Assembly: GCF_000341265.1 (NCBI RefSeq)
Contig: NZ_ANAE01000133.1
Location: 11,760 to 75,759 of the forward strand
Origin: Nocardiopsis prasina DSM 43845
GTDB lineage: Bacteria; Actinomycetota; Actinomycetes; Streptosporangiales; Streptosporangiaceae
Length of the DNA: 64,000 nucleotides
Reading direction: 5' to 3'
Shown: positions 15,020 to 24,783 of the stretch, one piece after another
Layout: every line of letters starts with the position of its first letter
Position numbering within the stretch: the first letter of the stretch is position 1
Made by a program: the position numbers and the translations under genes
The notes under the pieces: generated by a model
Databases searched by the model: none
What the model was told of the DNA's origin: nothing
Seen by the model: only the letters and a program-made list of their open reading frames with translations

Positions 15020-17206
15020 TCAGCGTCCGGTGAGCCCCGTCTTGTGGGCCGCGAACGCGTGTGCGTCCGCGGCCAGTCCCACGGCCCGGCTCACCGCGCG
15101 CGGGCCGTGCCCGACGTCGCGTTCGTAGCGCAGCAGGGCGGCCGGGCGGTCCCCCTCCTCACCCGCTGCCGCCAGCAGCGCCGCGCACATCTTGCGCGGG
15201 TGGGCGGCGTCGGTCCGGGTGTCGCCGTCGAACCCGGTGAGCAGGACGCTGGGATGCCGCAGCCCCGGTGTGCGCAGGGCGGAGTCCAACGCGCGGTGGT
15301 AGGGGGAGTAGGACACCAGGGCGGCGAAGTCGTCGGGGTCGGCCGCGGTGCCGAACTCACGGGTCCACATGCGGCCCAGCCCGAGGCTCTCGAACCGCAC
15401 CATGTCCGCGAGCGGGGCCGAGGCGATCACGGCCGCGCACAGGTCGGGGCGGGCCGTGGCGGCGGCCAGCACGAGCAGACCCCCGGCCGAACCGCCCGAG
15501 AGGCACAGTTCGGAGCGCGAGCACCAGCCGGCGGTCACCAGGGCGTCGGCGGCGGCGACCAGGTCCCGCACCGCGCGCGGCTTGTGGCGGCCCGACCCCT
15601 CCAGGTGCCACCGGCGCCCGGCGTCACCCCCGCCCCGGACGTGTGCCACGGCGTAGCGGCCGCCGGACAGCAGCCAGGCCAGCACGGTCGCGCTGAACCC
15701 GAACTGCCGAGGGCGTCCGAAGCCCCCGTACGCGTGCAGGAGGGTCGGCCCGGCCCCGTCGCCGCCGGAAGCGTCGAAGACGGTGACCGGAACGCGGGTG
15801 CCGTCGGAGGACCGGCACCACACGACGGTGCGGACCACGGAGGGTGAGCCCTTGGAACCGGTACGCGTACCGCTGCGTGCCTGGGGTTCGGGACTGGCGG
15901 AGAGGGGCCAGGGCCCGGGCGCGGCCTCGCCCGGAGCGAGTCGCAGGACCCTCTGCTGGGTGGCCACGTCCGCGTAGCCGAGGAACACGGTGCCGTCCGG
16001 GGCCGCGACGGGCCCCGAGACCATGCCCTCACCCGGCAGTTCCACGGTGTGCGAGCGGGCACCGGTGACGGCGTCGTACTCGGAGGCCTCGCTGATGCCC
16101 AGCCGTGTGCGGACCACCAGAAGCGCGGTCGTCCCACCGGGCGCTCGGTGCGGGCAGAAGGCGTCCAGGGTCGCCCCCGGGTCCTCGGGAACGACCTCCC
16201 GCCAGTGCTCGGGCGAGAGCCGTTCGGCGGGGGCACCGGGCTCCACCGCGCACACGCGGCGTCGGGGAGCGTCCAGGGTGGTGCGCAGGTACAGCAGGCC
16301 GTCGGGGCCCGGGCGCACCTCGGTCTCGGCGTCGTGGTCCACCTGGAGGGGCCGGAACCGGGGCCGCTCGGCCGGGCCCGCGGCCAGGTCGGCCAGCCAC
16401 AGGTCGGTGCGGTGCCCGGTGCCGTGGCTCTCGGTGACCAGCAGCCAGCGGTCGTCCAGCACACGCACGCCCGGCACGGTGCCCGGGCCGGTGCAGGGGT
16501 ACACGAGGGTCTCGGCGCCGTCCACGACCCGGCGCAGCCACACGCCGCGCACGCCTCGGGCGCCGTCGCGGCGCACGTAGTAGAAGGCCCGTCGCCCGCC
16601 TGGCAGCCAGGCGACGTGCGAGTAACGCACACCGGACACGGTGGGGCCCACGGCGGAGCCCGTGTCGGTCCGGACCACGCGCAGACCTCCGCGCTCCACC
16701 CCTCCCGAGGAGGTCTGGAGGGCCACCAGGCGGCCGTCCGGGCTCGGCTCCCAGGAGTCCAGGGTGGTCCTCCCGGTGGGGTCGTCCACGCAGGGGTCGT
16801 AGACGGTCAGCGGACCGGTGTCCGAGGTGACGGGGGAGGACCCTCCCGTGTCGGTGTCCGCGCTGGCGGAGCCGCTCGGGTCCCGGGGCCACACCACGAG
16901 GCGGGGGTGTTCGCTCCCCGCGTGGCGAACCGTGCAGAACAGTGCTCCGGAGCGGAGAACCGGCGGAGACCACAGGTCGGTGGCCAGCAGGGCCCGGATG
17001 CGCTCGGCCAGCGGTTCGCGCAGGGGCCAGGTGGCCGCCTCGCGCTCGTACTCCCGCCCGCGTTCGGACAGCCAGCGCAGGGTCGCGGGGGAGTCGGACG
17101 CCTCCAGCCAGCGGTAGGGGTCGGGGACGGGGTGGCCGTGCAGGGTGTCGACGACCGACACGGGGTCGGTGACCGGGGCGGTTCCGGGGGCTCGGTTGCG
17201 CACCAT
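15020..17206 (-). CDS. Prolyl oligopeptidase, S9A family
   Basis: 728 residues from ATG 17206; TTG 17239 is an alternative and no clear ribosome site decides. The N-terminal PDPYRWLEASDSPATLRWLSERG motif is diagnostic of S9A. A beta-propeller region follows, then the alpha/beta-hydrolase domain with the nucleophile in LSGGSAGG, a likely acidic residue in LLTGFDGDTRTDAAHP and the catalytic His in VGHGP. There is no signal peptide, so it is cytosolic. The family cuts after Pro in short peptides, but some members serve RiPP pathways: FlaP removes lanthipeptide leaders and PCY1/POPB macrocyclise. The adjacent small peptide has only one Pro (residue 3), so leader removal would need relaxed specificity. 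Confidence 0.9.
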   Translation of the reverse strand: MVRNRAPGTAPVTDPVSVVDTLHGHPVPDPYRWLEASDSPATLRWLSERGREYEREAATWPLREPLAERIRALLATDLWSPPVLRSGALFCTVRHAGSEHPRLVVWPRDPSGSASADTDTGGSSPVTSDTGPLTVYDPCVDDPTGRTTLDSWEPSPDGRLVALQTSSGGVERGGLRVVRTDTGSAVGPTVSGVRYSHVAWLPGGRRAFYYVRRDGARGVRGVWLRRVVDGAETLVYPCTGPGTVPGVRVLDDRWLLVTESHGTGHRTDLWLADLAAGPAERPRFRPLQVDHDAETEVRPGPDGLLYLRTTLDAPRRRVCAVEPGAPAERLSPEHWREVVPEDPGATLDAFCPHRAPGGTTALLVVRTRLGISEASEYDAVTGARSHTVELPGEGMVSGPVAAPDGTVFLGYADVATQQRVLRLAPGEAAPGPWPLSASPEPQARSGTRTGSKGSPSVVRTVVWCRSSDGTRVPVTVFDASGGDGAGPTLLHAYGGFGRPRQFGFSATVLAWLLSGGRYAVAHVRGGGDAGRRWHLEGSGRHKPRAVRDLVAAADALVTAGWCSRSELCLSGGSAGGLLVLAAATARPDLCAAVIASAPLADMVRFESLGLGRMWTREFGTAADPDDFAALVSYSPYHRALDSALRTPGLRHPSVLLTGFDGDTRTDAAHPRKMCAALLAAAGEEGDRPAALLRYERDVGHGPRAVSRAVGLAADAHAFAAHKTGLTGR

Positions 17207-17400
17207 CACATGGTTCAAGCGGCCCGACGCGACGGTCAAGGAAGAGATACCTGGCTCTGGGGGACGCGACTGTGTCCCTGAGGGAAGGTTTGTGGGGTGG
17301 GCCAGCCAGGACCGCCGGGGTGGTCGAGCGCGGGACCGGGTACGTCTCCGTCAAGGGGCGGTCCCCGTCCCTCGGAGACCGCTGGAGTGGGGAGTGAACC

Positions 17401-17898
17401 GTGGAGAACACCGACCGCAGGACCCCCGGGCCGCGCCGTTCGCTGGGAGCGGCGGTGTGCTTCGCTGCGGCGGTCCTGGCGACGGCACTGGTCGGCGGTT
17501 CTGCGGCCGCTGGCTCCGGTGCCGTCTACGCGAGCCTCGACCTGCCGGTGTGGGCCCCGCCCGCCTCGTTGTTCGGTCCGGTCTGGACCGTCCTGTACGT
17601 GCTCATCGCGGTCGCGGGCTGGCTGGTGTGGCGCTCGGCGGGGATCCAGGGGGCCGCGGTCTTCCTGGGTGTCTACGTCCTCCAACTGCTGCTGAACGCC
17701 GCCTGGACACCGCTGTTCTTCGGCGCCGGGCTCTACGGTCTCGCGCTGGTGGACATCCTGCTCCTGGTCGTGGCGGTGGCGGGCACGCTGTTCCTGGCCC
17801 GTCCGCACAGCAGGCTGGCGGCCCTGCTCCTCGTCCCCTACCTGCTGTGGGTCGCCTTCGCGGCCGCGCTCAACGCCGCGATCTGGCTGGCCAACTGA
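17401..17898 (+). CDS. TspO/MBR family tryptophan-rich sensory protein
   Basis: 165 residues from GTG 17401 (GGGGAGTG upstream). Five membrane helices are seen, with the family blocks WAPPASLFGPVWTVLYVLI, LLNAAWTPLFFG and the C-terminal ALNAAIWLAN. TspO proteins bind tetrapyrroles and steroids in the membrane and take part in porphyrin degradation or stress signalling. It is divergent to the prolyl oligopeptidase gene and convergent to msiK across a long hairpin, so it is probably monocistronic. Confidence 0.93.
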   Translation: MENTDRRTPGPRRSLGAAVCFAAAVLATALVGGSAAAGSGAVYASLDLPVWAPPASLFGPVWTVLYVLIAVAGWLVWRSAGIQGAAVFLGVYVLQLLLNAAWTPLFFGAGLYGLALVDILLLVVAVAGTLFLARPHSRLAALLLVPYLLWVAFAAALNAAIWLAN

Positions 17899-17953
17899 CG
17901 GTCCCGCACGACGCCCGAACCGCGGCCGGGGGCGCACCGGGCCGGAACAACGG

Positions 17954-17992
17954 GGGCGGGCGGCGCCCCGGGGGATGGGGCGCCGCCCGCCC
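17954..17992. terminator. Bidirectional terminator between tspO and msiK
   Basis: Perfect 16-bp stem of G and C only with a seven-base loop, in the gap between two convergent genes. Confidence 0.9.
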
Positions 17993-18033
17993 GTCCGGTC
18001 CGGGGAGGTGTGGACCGGACCTGGGAGGGTCAG

Positions 18034-19254
<1,221 letters not shown>

Positions 19255-19894
19255 GGCTGTCAGCTCCCGCGTTGGCTCGGTGGTGTGGCGTATCCGATGG
19301 TGGGCGGAGGTTTCCGGAGCACGTGGACCCCCTCGAGAACCCCTCCACCCGAACCCGATGTTCGAAGTTGATCGAAACGGGCTGAATTCTTGATCACATC
19401 AGACATGATCGCGATCAAAATGTCCAGAGCGCATTTGGTTTCGATCCGATTGCGGTCATGCGCAAACCGCCCCCGGTCAGCTGGCGTGCGCGGCTCAGGT
19501 GCGTTAGCCTGTCGCACGGTTCATCACGTTCTCCCCTCCCACCACTTGGGCCGGTGGCCACGACACGGCGGCCGGGTTGAGACAAGGGGTCGGGGAGTCT
19601 GGGTAACCTAACGACCAGTCCAGCACTGGACGGACCGGTTGTGCGGCCCCCACTCGTCCGATTGGACGCTGCATCACGCGCCAGGTGCAGCTGGGATCGG
19701 GTGAGGAGCGGAGTACCGCGACCGGGCGGGGGGTTGGACCCGGAAAAGGCCCGAACATCCAGTAGACAACGGTCTTCCGAGCTCGCCGCCGACGGGACGG
19801 AGCCGGTCCGAAGGGTGGCTCGGGCCTTTTCCGCGTCCCCCCAATATGCTGACCGCGAGGACCCTCAGTACCCAGCGGAAAGCGAGCATCCCAC
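19255..19894. promoter_or_regulatory. Divergent promoter region between msiK and lnt
   Basis: 640 bases without a convincing gene. The msiK side is more AT-rich and holds a perfect 12-base palindrome TGATCGCGATCA (19406-19417) with a nearby TTGATCA. Nearer lnt there is GTCCAG-CA-CTGGAC (19618-19631). The six-frame frames here have no family resemblance. Confidence 0.5.
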
Positions 19895-21538
19895 GTGGTT
19901 GCCGAGCAGAAGGGGTCGGAGCCAGCTCCGAGCCCCGAAAGACCCTCGCCGAACACCACGGCGCCGGAGTCCGAGGCGCGGGCCACGATGTGGTCCCCCC
20001 TGGCCCCGGGGCACCGCTGGGGACGCCTCGACCTCCTCTGGCGCACCCTGGCCGCCGCCGGAGCCGGCCTGGCCCAGCTCTTCGCGCTCCCGCCGTACGG
20101 CCTGTGGTGGCTCGGCCCTCTCAGTGCGGCCCTGCTCCTCCTGGCCGTGAGCGGGACGCGCATGCGGCGCGCCGCGTGGCTGGGCGCCCTGTCCGGCGCC
20201 ACGCTCATGGTTCCGCTGGTCCACTGGCAGGACATCTTCGGCGTCGACGTGTGGCTGGCCGTCGCCGCCCTCGAGACCGCCTACTTCCTTCCGATGGCCA
20301 TGGGGCTGTCCCTGGTCGCGCGGTTGCCCTACTGGCCGGTGTGGACCGCGGCCCTGTGGGTGGCCCAGGAGGCCGTGCGCGCCCGCTGGCCGCTCGGGGG
20401 GTTCTCCTGGGGCAAACTCGCCTTCGCCCAGCCGGACACCCCCTTCGTGGGCTACGCGGCCCTGGGGTCCTCCGCGTTGGTGTCCTTCGTCGTGGCCCTG
20501 ACCGGGGCCATGCTGGTGTGGACGGTCCTGCGCGCCGTGACGGCCCGGGGGCGCGCCCGGGTGCTCCTTCCGGCCGTGGGCCTGGCCACCGGCGCGGCGA
20601 TCGTCCTGGGCGGCCTCGTGGTCCCCGCGATCGGCCGCCCCGCCCCGCAGGAGACCGTCACCGTGGGCATGGTCCAGGGCAACGTGCCCAACGTCGGGGA
20701 GATCTCCATCCTCGGCGAACGCGCCCAGGTCCTCCACAACCACGCCGACGGCGTATCGGAACTGGCCGGGGCGGTCCGGGAGGGTGAGTACCCCCAGCCC
20801 GACCTCGTGCTCCTGCCCGAGAACGCCAGCGACATCGACCCCTTCCGCGACCCCGAGGCCGCGCGGATCATCGACGGCGCCGCCCAGGACGTGGGAGCGC
20901 CCCTGCTGTGGGGGCTGAGCCGGTTCAACGACGACGGCACACGCCACGTGCAGAGCCTCGTGTGGGACCCCGAGACCGGTCCGGGTGACGCCTACGACAA
21001 ACGCCACCTCGTCCCGTTCGGCGAATACGTCCCCCACCGTGAGTTCTTCACCCGGTTCGTCTCCCGCCTGGGCCAGGTCAGCTCGGACGCCATTCCCGGA
21101 ACCGACCCCGGCGCCCTGGAGATCGGCGGCACCACACTGGCCGTGGGCATCTGCTTCGACGTGGCCTTCGACTCGCCCGTGCGCGAGTCCGTGGCCGCGG
21201 GCGGCCAGATCATCGTGATCCCCACCAACAACGCCAACTACAACTTCACCGGGCAGACCCAGCAGCAGCTGGCCATCACCCAGCTGCGCGCCGTCGAGCA
21301 CGGCCGGCCGGCCGTGGTGGTCTCCACCAGCGGTGTCAGCGCCGTCGTCGAGCCGAACGGCAGGGTGGCCTACGAGTCACCGGAGGCCGAGCGCGACATC
21401 AACGTCGCCGAGCTCACGGCCATGGAGGGCCCCACGGTCGCCACGCGGCTGGGCCCGGTCCCCGAGGCCCTGCTGGCGGCGCTCGGTCTGGGCGCGGTGG
21501 CCGCCTCGGTCATCGCCGCGCGCAGGGCCCGGGCCTGA
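19895..21538 (+). CDS. lnt: Apolipoprotein N-acyltransferase
   Basis: 547 residues from GTG 19895; ATG 19987 is a possible later start. Several N-terminal membrane helices precede the periplasmic nitrilase-like domain. The catalytic triad is present: Glu309 in LLPENAS, Lys369 in YDKRHLVPFGEY and Cys420 in VGICFDVAF. Lnt transfers a fatty acid to the N-terminal Cys of lipoproteins, completing triacylation. The DppA-like lipoprotein in this window would be a substrate. Actinobacterial Lnt is sometimes fused to or followed by a dolichyl-phosphate mannose synthase; none is present here. Confidence 0.93.
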   Translation: MVAEQKGSEPAPSPERPSPNTTAPESEARATMWSPLAPGHRWGRLDLLWRTLAAAGAGLAQLFALPPYGLWWLGPLSAALLLLAVSGTRMRRAAWLGALSGATLMVPLVHWQDIFGVDVWLAVAALETAYFLPMAMGLSLVARLPYWPVWTAALWVAQEAVRARWPLGGFSWGKLAFAQPDTPFVGYAALGSSALVSFVVALTGAMLVWTVLRAVTARGRARVLLPAVGLATGAAIVLGGLVVPAIGRPAPQETVTVGMVQGNVPNVGEISILGERAQVLHNHADGVSELAGAVREGEYPQPDLVLLPENASDIDPFRDPEAARIIDGAAQDVGAPLLWGLSRFNDDGTRHVQSLVWDPETGPGDAYDKRHLVPFGEYVPHREFFTRFVSRLGQVSSDAIPGTDPGALEIGGTTLAVGICFDVAFDSPVRESVAAGGQIIVIPTNNANYNFTGQTQQQLAITQLRAVEHGRPAVVVSTSGVSAVVEPNGRVAYESPEAERDINVAELTAMEGPTVATRLGPVPEALLAALGLGAVAASVIAARRARA

Positions 21539-21703
21539 ACCCACGGCCCCGCCCGCCCGCCGGCCCGCTCCCCGTCGCGGGCCGGACCGGTGGCGTCCGA
21601 CGCGGGTGGGAGCGCCCGGACCGGGAACCATTCACACAACAGGTACGTTCCTTCCAACAAGAGGAGACCCGACTCCGGCCCACGACACTGAGGATGATTC
21701 GCG

Positions 21704-22300
21704 ATGCCGCTGCTGATGGTGCTGGCGCTGATGGCACTGCCCTTCCTTGAGGTGGGCCTGATGATCTGGGTCGGCGGACAGATCGGCGTGCCGTGGACGC
21801 TGGCCGCGCTGGTCTCGCTGATGGTCCTGGGCGTGGCCGTCCTGCGCCACACCGGCCGGGCCTTCCGCGAGGTCGTCCAGGAGGCCGACGAGGCCATGCG
21901 CACCGGTGAACAGCCGCGCAAGGGCCTGCTCGACCCCCTGATGCTCATGGCGGGCGGCATCCTGCTCGTCATCCCCGGCTTCCTCACCGCCGCGGTCGGT
22001 CTGCTGCTGGCCACCCCGGTCACCCGGCCGGCCCTGCGGTGGGTGTTCGCCGGTTGGGCGGCCCGCCGGATGAAGAAGATGCAGGAGCGCGTGAACGAGG
22101 AGTTCGCCGCCCGTGGCGCCACCATCCCGAACCAGGCCCCCTTCGGCCCCGGCGGCCCCGCGGGTTCCGGCACGCCCGGAAACCCGTTCGGCACCGCCCC
22201 CGGAAGCACCCCCGGCGCGGACGGCGGCGACCGCTCCGCCCCCAACCGCGGCCGCGTCATCCAGGGCCAGTTCGAGCCCGAGGACGACGACCGCCACTGA
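21704..22300 (+). CDS. FxsA-family inner-membrane protein
   Basis: 198 residues. Four hydrophobic segments, with the FxsA pattern LPFLEVGLMIWVGGQIG at the N-terminus and PLMLMAGGILLVIPGFLTAAVGL in the centre. After the last helix, a charged segment (RMKKMQERVNEEFAARG) leads to a Gly/Pro-rich tail ending in acidic residues. In E. coli FxsA suppresses F-exclusion of phage T7; its cellular function in actinobacteria is unknown. It lies 165 bases after lnt on the same strand and is convergent with the channel gene, only six bases away. Confidence 0.88.
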   Translation: MPLLMVLALMALPFLEVGLMIWVGGQIGVPWTLAALVSLMVLGVAVLRHTGRAFREVVQEADEAMRTGEQPRKGLLDPLMLMAGGILLVIPGFLTAAVGLLLATPVTRPALRWVFAGWAARRMKKMQERVNEEFAARGATIPNQAPFGPGGPAGSGTPGNPFGTAPGSTPGADGGDRSAPNRGRVIQGQFEPEDDDRH

Positions 22301-22306
22301 CGCCCG

Positions 22307-23011
22307 TCAGGGACGCCCGGTGCCCGGTTCGGTCCCGGGCCCTTGGGTGACGGTCACGTAGGCGCCGACGATGCGGGCGATCACCGTGGTGAGGAACAGG
22401 GTCCCCGCCACCGCCTCGGCGGTGGCCAGCGACCGTGCCCACGGGGTGACCGGAACCAGGTCGCCGTAGCCCAGCGTGACCAGGGTGACGAAGCTCAGGT
22501 AGGTCAGGTCCTGCCAGTCCACCGCCGTTCCCGAGGACAGGGAGTCCTCGAAGGAGCCCGGCCACAGCGCCTCCACGATGCCGAACAGCGCCGCGAACAC
22601 CCCGCCCAGCAGCAGGTAGGCGCAGACCGCCGCCATGATCAGCTGCGGGCCCGTCTCGCCCCTGTGCCGCCGCCGGTACGTGAACACGAACACGAGCAGC
22701 TTCAGGATCAGGTAGCCCTGGAACAGCACCACGGCGCAGAACAGCCCGAGACGTGCGGTGGGGACCGCGGGGTGCAGGGCCGCCCAGAACCCGGCGGCCA
22801 GGAACACCACGGACAGCACGGCCACGGGGACCAGGCGATGGCCCTCGTCCCGCACCACGCGCACGCCCAGGAAGACCACCGCCGGGTACAGCAGGACGTA
22901 CAGCATCTCCCAGAGCTGTCCGCGCAACGTCAGCGGATACGCGAAGTGCAGCAGCGCCGAGGCGGCCAGGAACGCCGCCAGGGGGTGTGAGAGCCCCGGC
23001 CGACCACGCAT
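22307..23011 (-). CDS. Potassium-channel-family membrane protein
   Basis: 234 residues with about six membrane helices. The pore loop near residue 185 carries the selectivity filter TLVTLGYGDLVP, the classic T-x-G-Y-G signature of K+ channels, flanked by two helices as in the ion-channel-2 family. No RCK/TrkA nucleotide-binding domain and no charged S4-type helix are seen. The N-terminal four helices are of a type found in many actinobacterial channels. It is predicted to mediate potassium flux; gating cannot be inferred. Confidence 0.88.
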   Translation of the reverse strand: MRGRPGLSHPLAAFLAASALLHFAYPLTLRGQLWEMLYVLLYPAVVFLGVRVVRDEGHRLVPVAVLSVVFLAAGFWAALHPAVPTARLGLFCAVVLFQGYLILKLLVFVFTYRRRHRGETGPQLIMAAVCAYLLLGGVFAALFGIVEALWPGSFEDSLSSGTAVDWQDLTYLSFVTLVTLGYGDLVPVTPWARSLATAEAVAGTLFLTTVIARIVGAYVTVTQGPGTEPGTGRP

Positions 23012-23218
23012 GCACGCCCCTCCCCGTCCGCACCGACAGCGCCCCGGACGACGCCACCGGTCGCCGGGAGGCTAGCCCGGGCACCCGCGGGACAGTGTGA
23101 GGCGCGGGAGGTGTTTGCCCGACCTTTGAGCGCCGTCGGTACTCGGCAGACCCCTCGGCTGCGAGCATCCTCAGGGAGCGGGACCACCAGGGCCCGCAAC
23201 CGAACACGGAGGAGCACC

Positions 23219-23545
23219 ATGAGCACGAGCATCCCCGAGCCGGTCGCGTCGTTCATCGACAGGGTCAACGGCCACGACGAGCAGGGGTTCCTGGACGCCT
23301 TCACCCCGGACGGGGTGGTGGACGACTGGGGACGCGAGTTCCGGGGGCGCGAGGCCATCAAGCGGTGGAGCGACGTGGAGTTCATCGGTGCCCGGGGTGT
23401 GCTGGACGTGCGCTCGGCCGAAGCCACCGGGGACGGCGTCACCGTGGTCGGTGACTGGCGGTCCCAGCACGCCAACGGACTCAGTTCCTTCGCGTTCTCC
23501 GTCGAGGGTGACCGGATCGCCCGGATGACCATCCGGGAGGGGTGA
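23219..23545 (+). CDS. SnoaL-like (NTF2 fold) protein
   Basis: 108 residues from ATG 23219, preceded by GGAGGAG. The sequence follows the SnoaL/NTF2 pattern: VASFIDRVNGHDEQGFLDAF at the start, GREFRGREAIKRWSDVEFIG in the middle and a beta-rich end. Members range from polyketide cyclases to limonene epoxide hydrolases and many uncharacterised small enzymes. No neighbouring pathway suggests a substrate. Confidence 0.75.
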   Translation: MSTSIPEPVASFIDRVNGHDEQGFLDAFTPDGVVDDWGREFRGREAIKRWSDVEFIGARGVLDVRSAEATGDGVTVVGDWRSQHANGLSSFAFSVEGDRIARMTIREG

Positions 23546-23636
23546 GGGCGACACCTCGACCCTCAGAGGGCGGGATCGGGCCCCGCCACCGGCGCGTCCG
23601 GGGGCATATCGGACGACTCGATGGTCGGCGCACCGA

Positions 23637-23667
23637 CACTGATCGTTTCGATCACTTTCGATCAGTG
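23637..23667. repeat. 31-base palindromic element
   Basis: 9-bp perfect arms CACTGATCG / CGATCAGTG around a 13-base centre, which holds a third CGATCA copy. It lies in the convergent gap between the SnoaL-like and deaminase genes and is far less GC-rich than its surroundings. It may be an unusual terminator or a protein-binding site. Confidence 0.5.
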
Positions 23668-23707
23668 GAGGGTGCGACCGGCTTGCCGCCCCCGGACCGG
23701 GCCCGGT

Positions 23708-24196
23708 TCACAGGTCCGTCGCACGCCCGTGCAGCCGGGCGTGCAGCCCCCGGACCTCCTCGCTCAGGGAGTCCACCGGGCCCTCCACCGGAACCCCCGG
23801 AGCCACCTCGTCGACCGACAGCGCCCGCACCGGACCGGCGGGGACACCCCACTCCGCCAGCCAGGATTCCAACTGCTCCGACGAGCTGGCGTACACGATC
23901 CGCCCGAGTCCCACCCAGGCGTGGGCGGCGGAGCACATCGGACAGTGCTCACCCGAGGTGTAGACGGTCGCCGACGCGCGTGCGGCGGGGGACAGGTGTT
24001 CGGCGGCCCAGCGGGCGATCGCGAACTCCGGGTGCCGGGTGGAGTCACCCCCGGCCACGTGGTTGTGGTCCTCGAACAGCACCGTGCCGTCCGAGCCCAC
24101 CAGCACGGAACCGAACGGCTCGTCGCCCGCGTCCAGCGCCTCAGCGGCCAGGTCGACCGCGCGCCGCAGGTGACGCAGGTCGGTCTCGTCCACCAT
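23708..24196 (-). CDS. Nucleoside/CMP-dCMP-type deaminase
   Basis: 162 residues from ATG 24196 (AAGGAG well placed). The zinc-binding deaminase motifs are seen: HPEFA with His followed by Glu as proton shuttle (H-x-E), and GEHCPMCSAAH with the two zinc Cys (P-C-x-x-C). It resembles guanine deaminase and tRNA-adenosine deaminase relatives more than cytidine deaminase. The HPE form (not HAE) is shared with guanine-deaminase-like members. The exact substrate is uncertain. It is divergent to a GNAT gene. Confidence 0.82.
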   Translation of the reverse strand: MVDETDLRHLRRAVDLAAEALDAGDEPFGSVLVGSDGTVLFEDHNHVAGGDSTRHPEFAIARWAAEHLSPAARASATVYTSGEHCPMCSAAHAWVGLGRIVYASSSEQLESWLAEWGVPAGPVRALSVDEVAPGVPVEGPVDSLSEEVRGLHARLHGRATDL

Positions 24197-24299
24197 CACG
24201 GGCTCCTTCGCTCGGGTTCGGCGCCACCGTATCGCGGGTCTCCGCCCGGCCGGAGAAACCACTGGCCGCCCCGGAGCGCGTGTGGCTACGCTGCGACCC

Positions 24300-24779
24300 A
24301 TGCAGATCAGGATCCGGCCCTACGAACCCGGTGACCGCGAGACCGTGGTGGACATCGCCCTGCGCGCCTGGGAACCGGCCCACCGGTCCCTGGAACGGAC
24401 CCTGGGCACGCGGCTCCACCGACAGGTCGTCGGTGACTGGCGCCGGGCGTACGCGCGCGACGTCCGGGCGGACCTGGACTCGGAGGAGGCGCACGCGTGG
24501 GTGGCGGTGGACGACCACGTGAGCGGGTTCGTGACCGTCCGGCTCGACCGCGAGGGCGGCACGGGTCTGGTCCACCTGCTGGGGGTCGACCCCGACCAGC
24601 AGGGGCGGGGCACGGGCACGGCGCTCACCGAGTTCGCCGTGGACCGTATCCGGGAGGAGGGTATGGCCGTCGCCGTGATCCGGACCGGCGGCGACGAGGC
24701 CCACGCCCCGGCACGGGCCGTCTACGAGAAGGCCGGGTTCGTGGCCTCGCCGGTGGTGCACTACTACCGGAGCCTGTGA
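24300..24779 (+). CDS. GNAT-family N-acetyltransferase
   Basis: 159 residues from ATG 24300. The acetyl-CoA-binding motif A reads LLGVDPDQQGRGTGTALTEF near residues 93-112, with the Q-x-x-G-x-G/T loop. The C-terminal ARAVYEKAGFV is the usual motif B. The substrate cannot be predicted. It ends four bases before the end of the convergent metal-ATPase gene. Confidence 0.85.
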   Translation: MQIRIRPYEPGDRETVVDIALRAWEPAHRSLERTLGTRLHRQVVGDWRRAYARDVRADLDSEEAHAWVAVDDHVSGFVTVRLDREGGTGLVHLLGVDPDQQGRGTGTALTEFAVDRIREEGMAVAVIRTGGDEAHAPARAVYEKAGFVASPVVHYYRSL

Positions 24780-24783
24780 GCCG

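Noticed and set aside
19598-19616. GTAACCTAAC near the lnt promoter as a second iron box
   Set aside because: Only one half-site matches the DtxR consensus; the other half does not.
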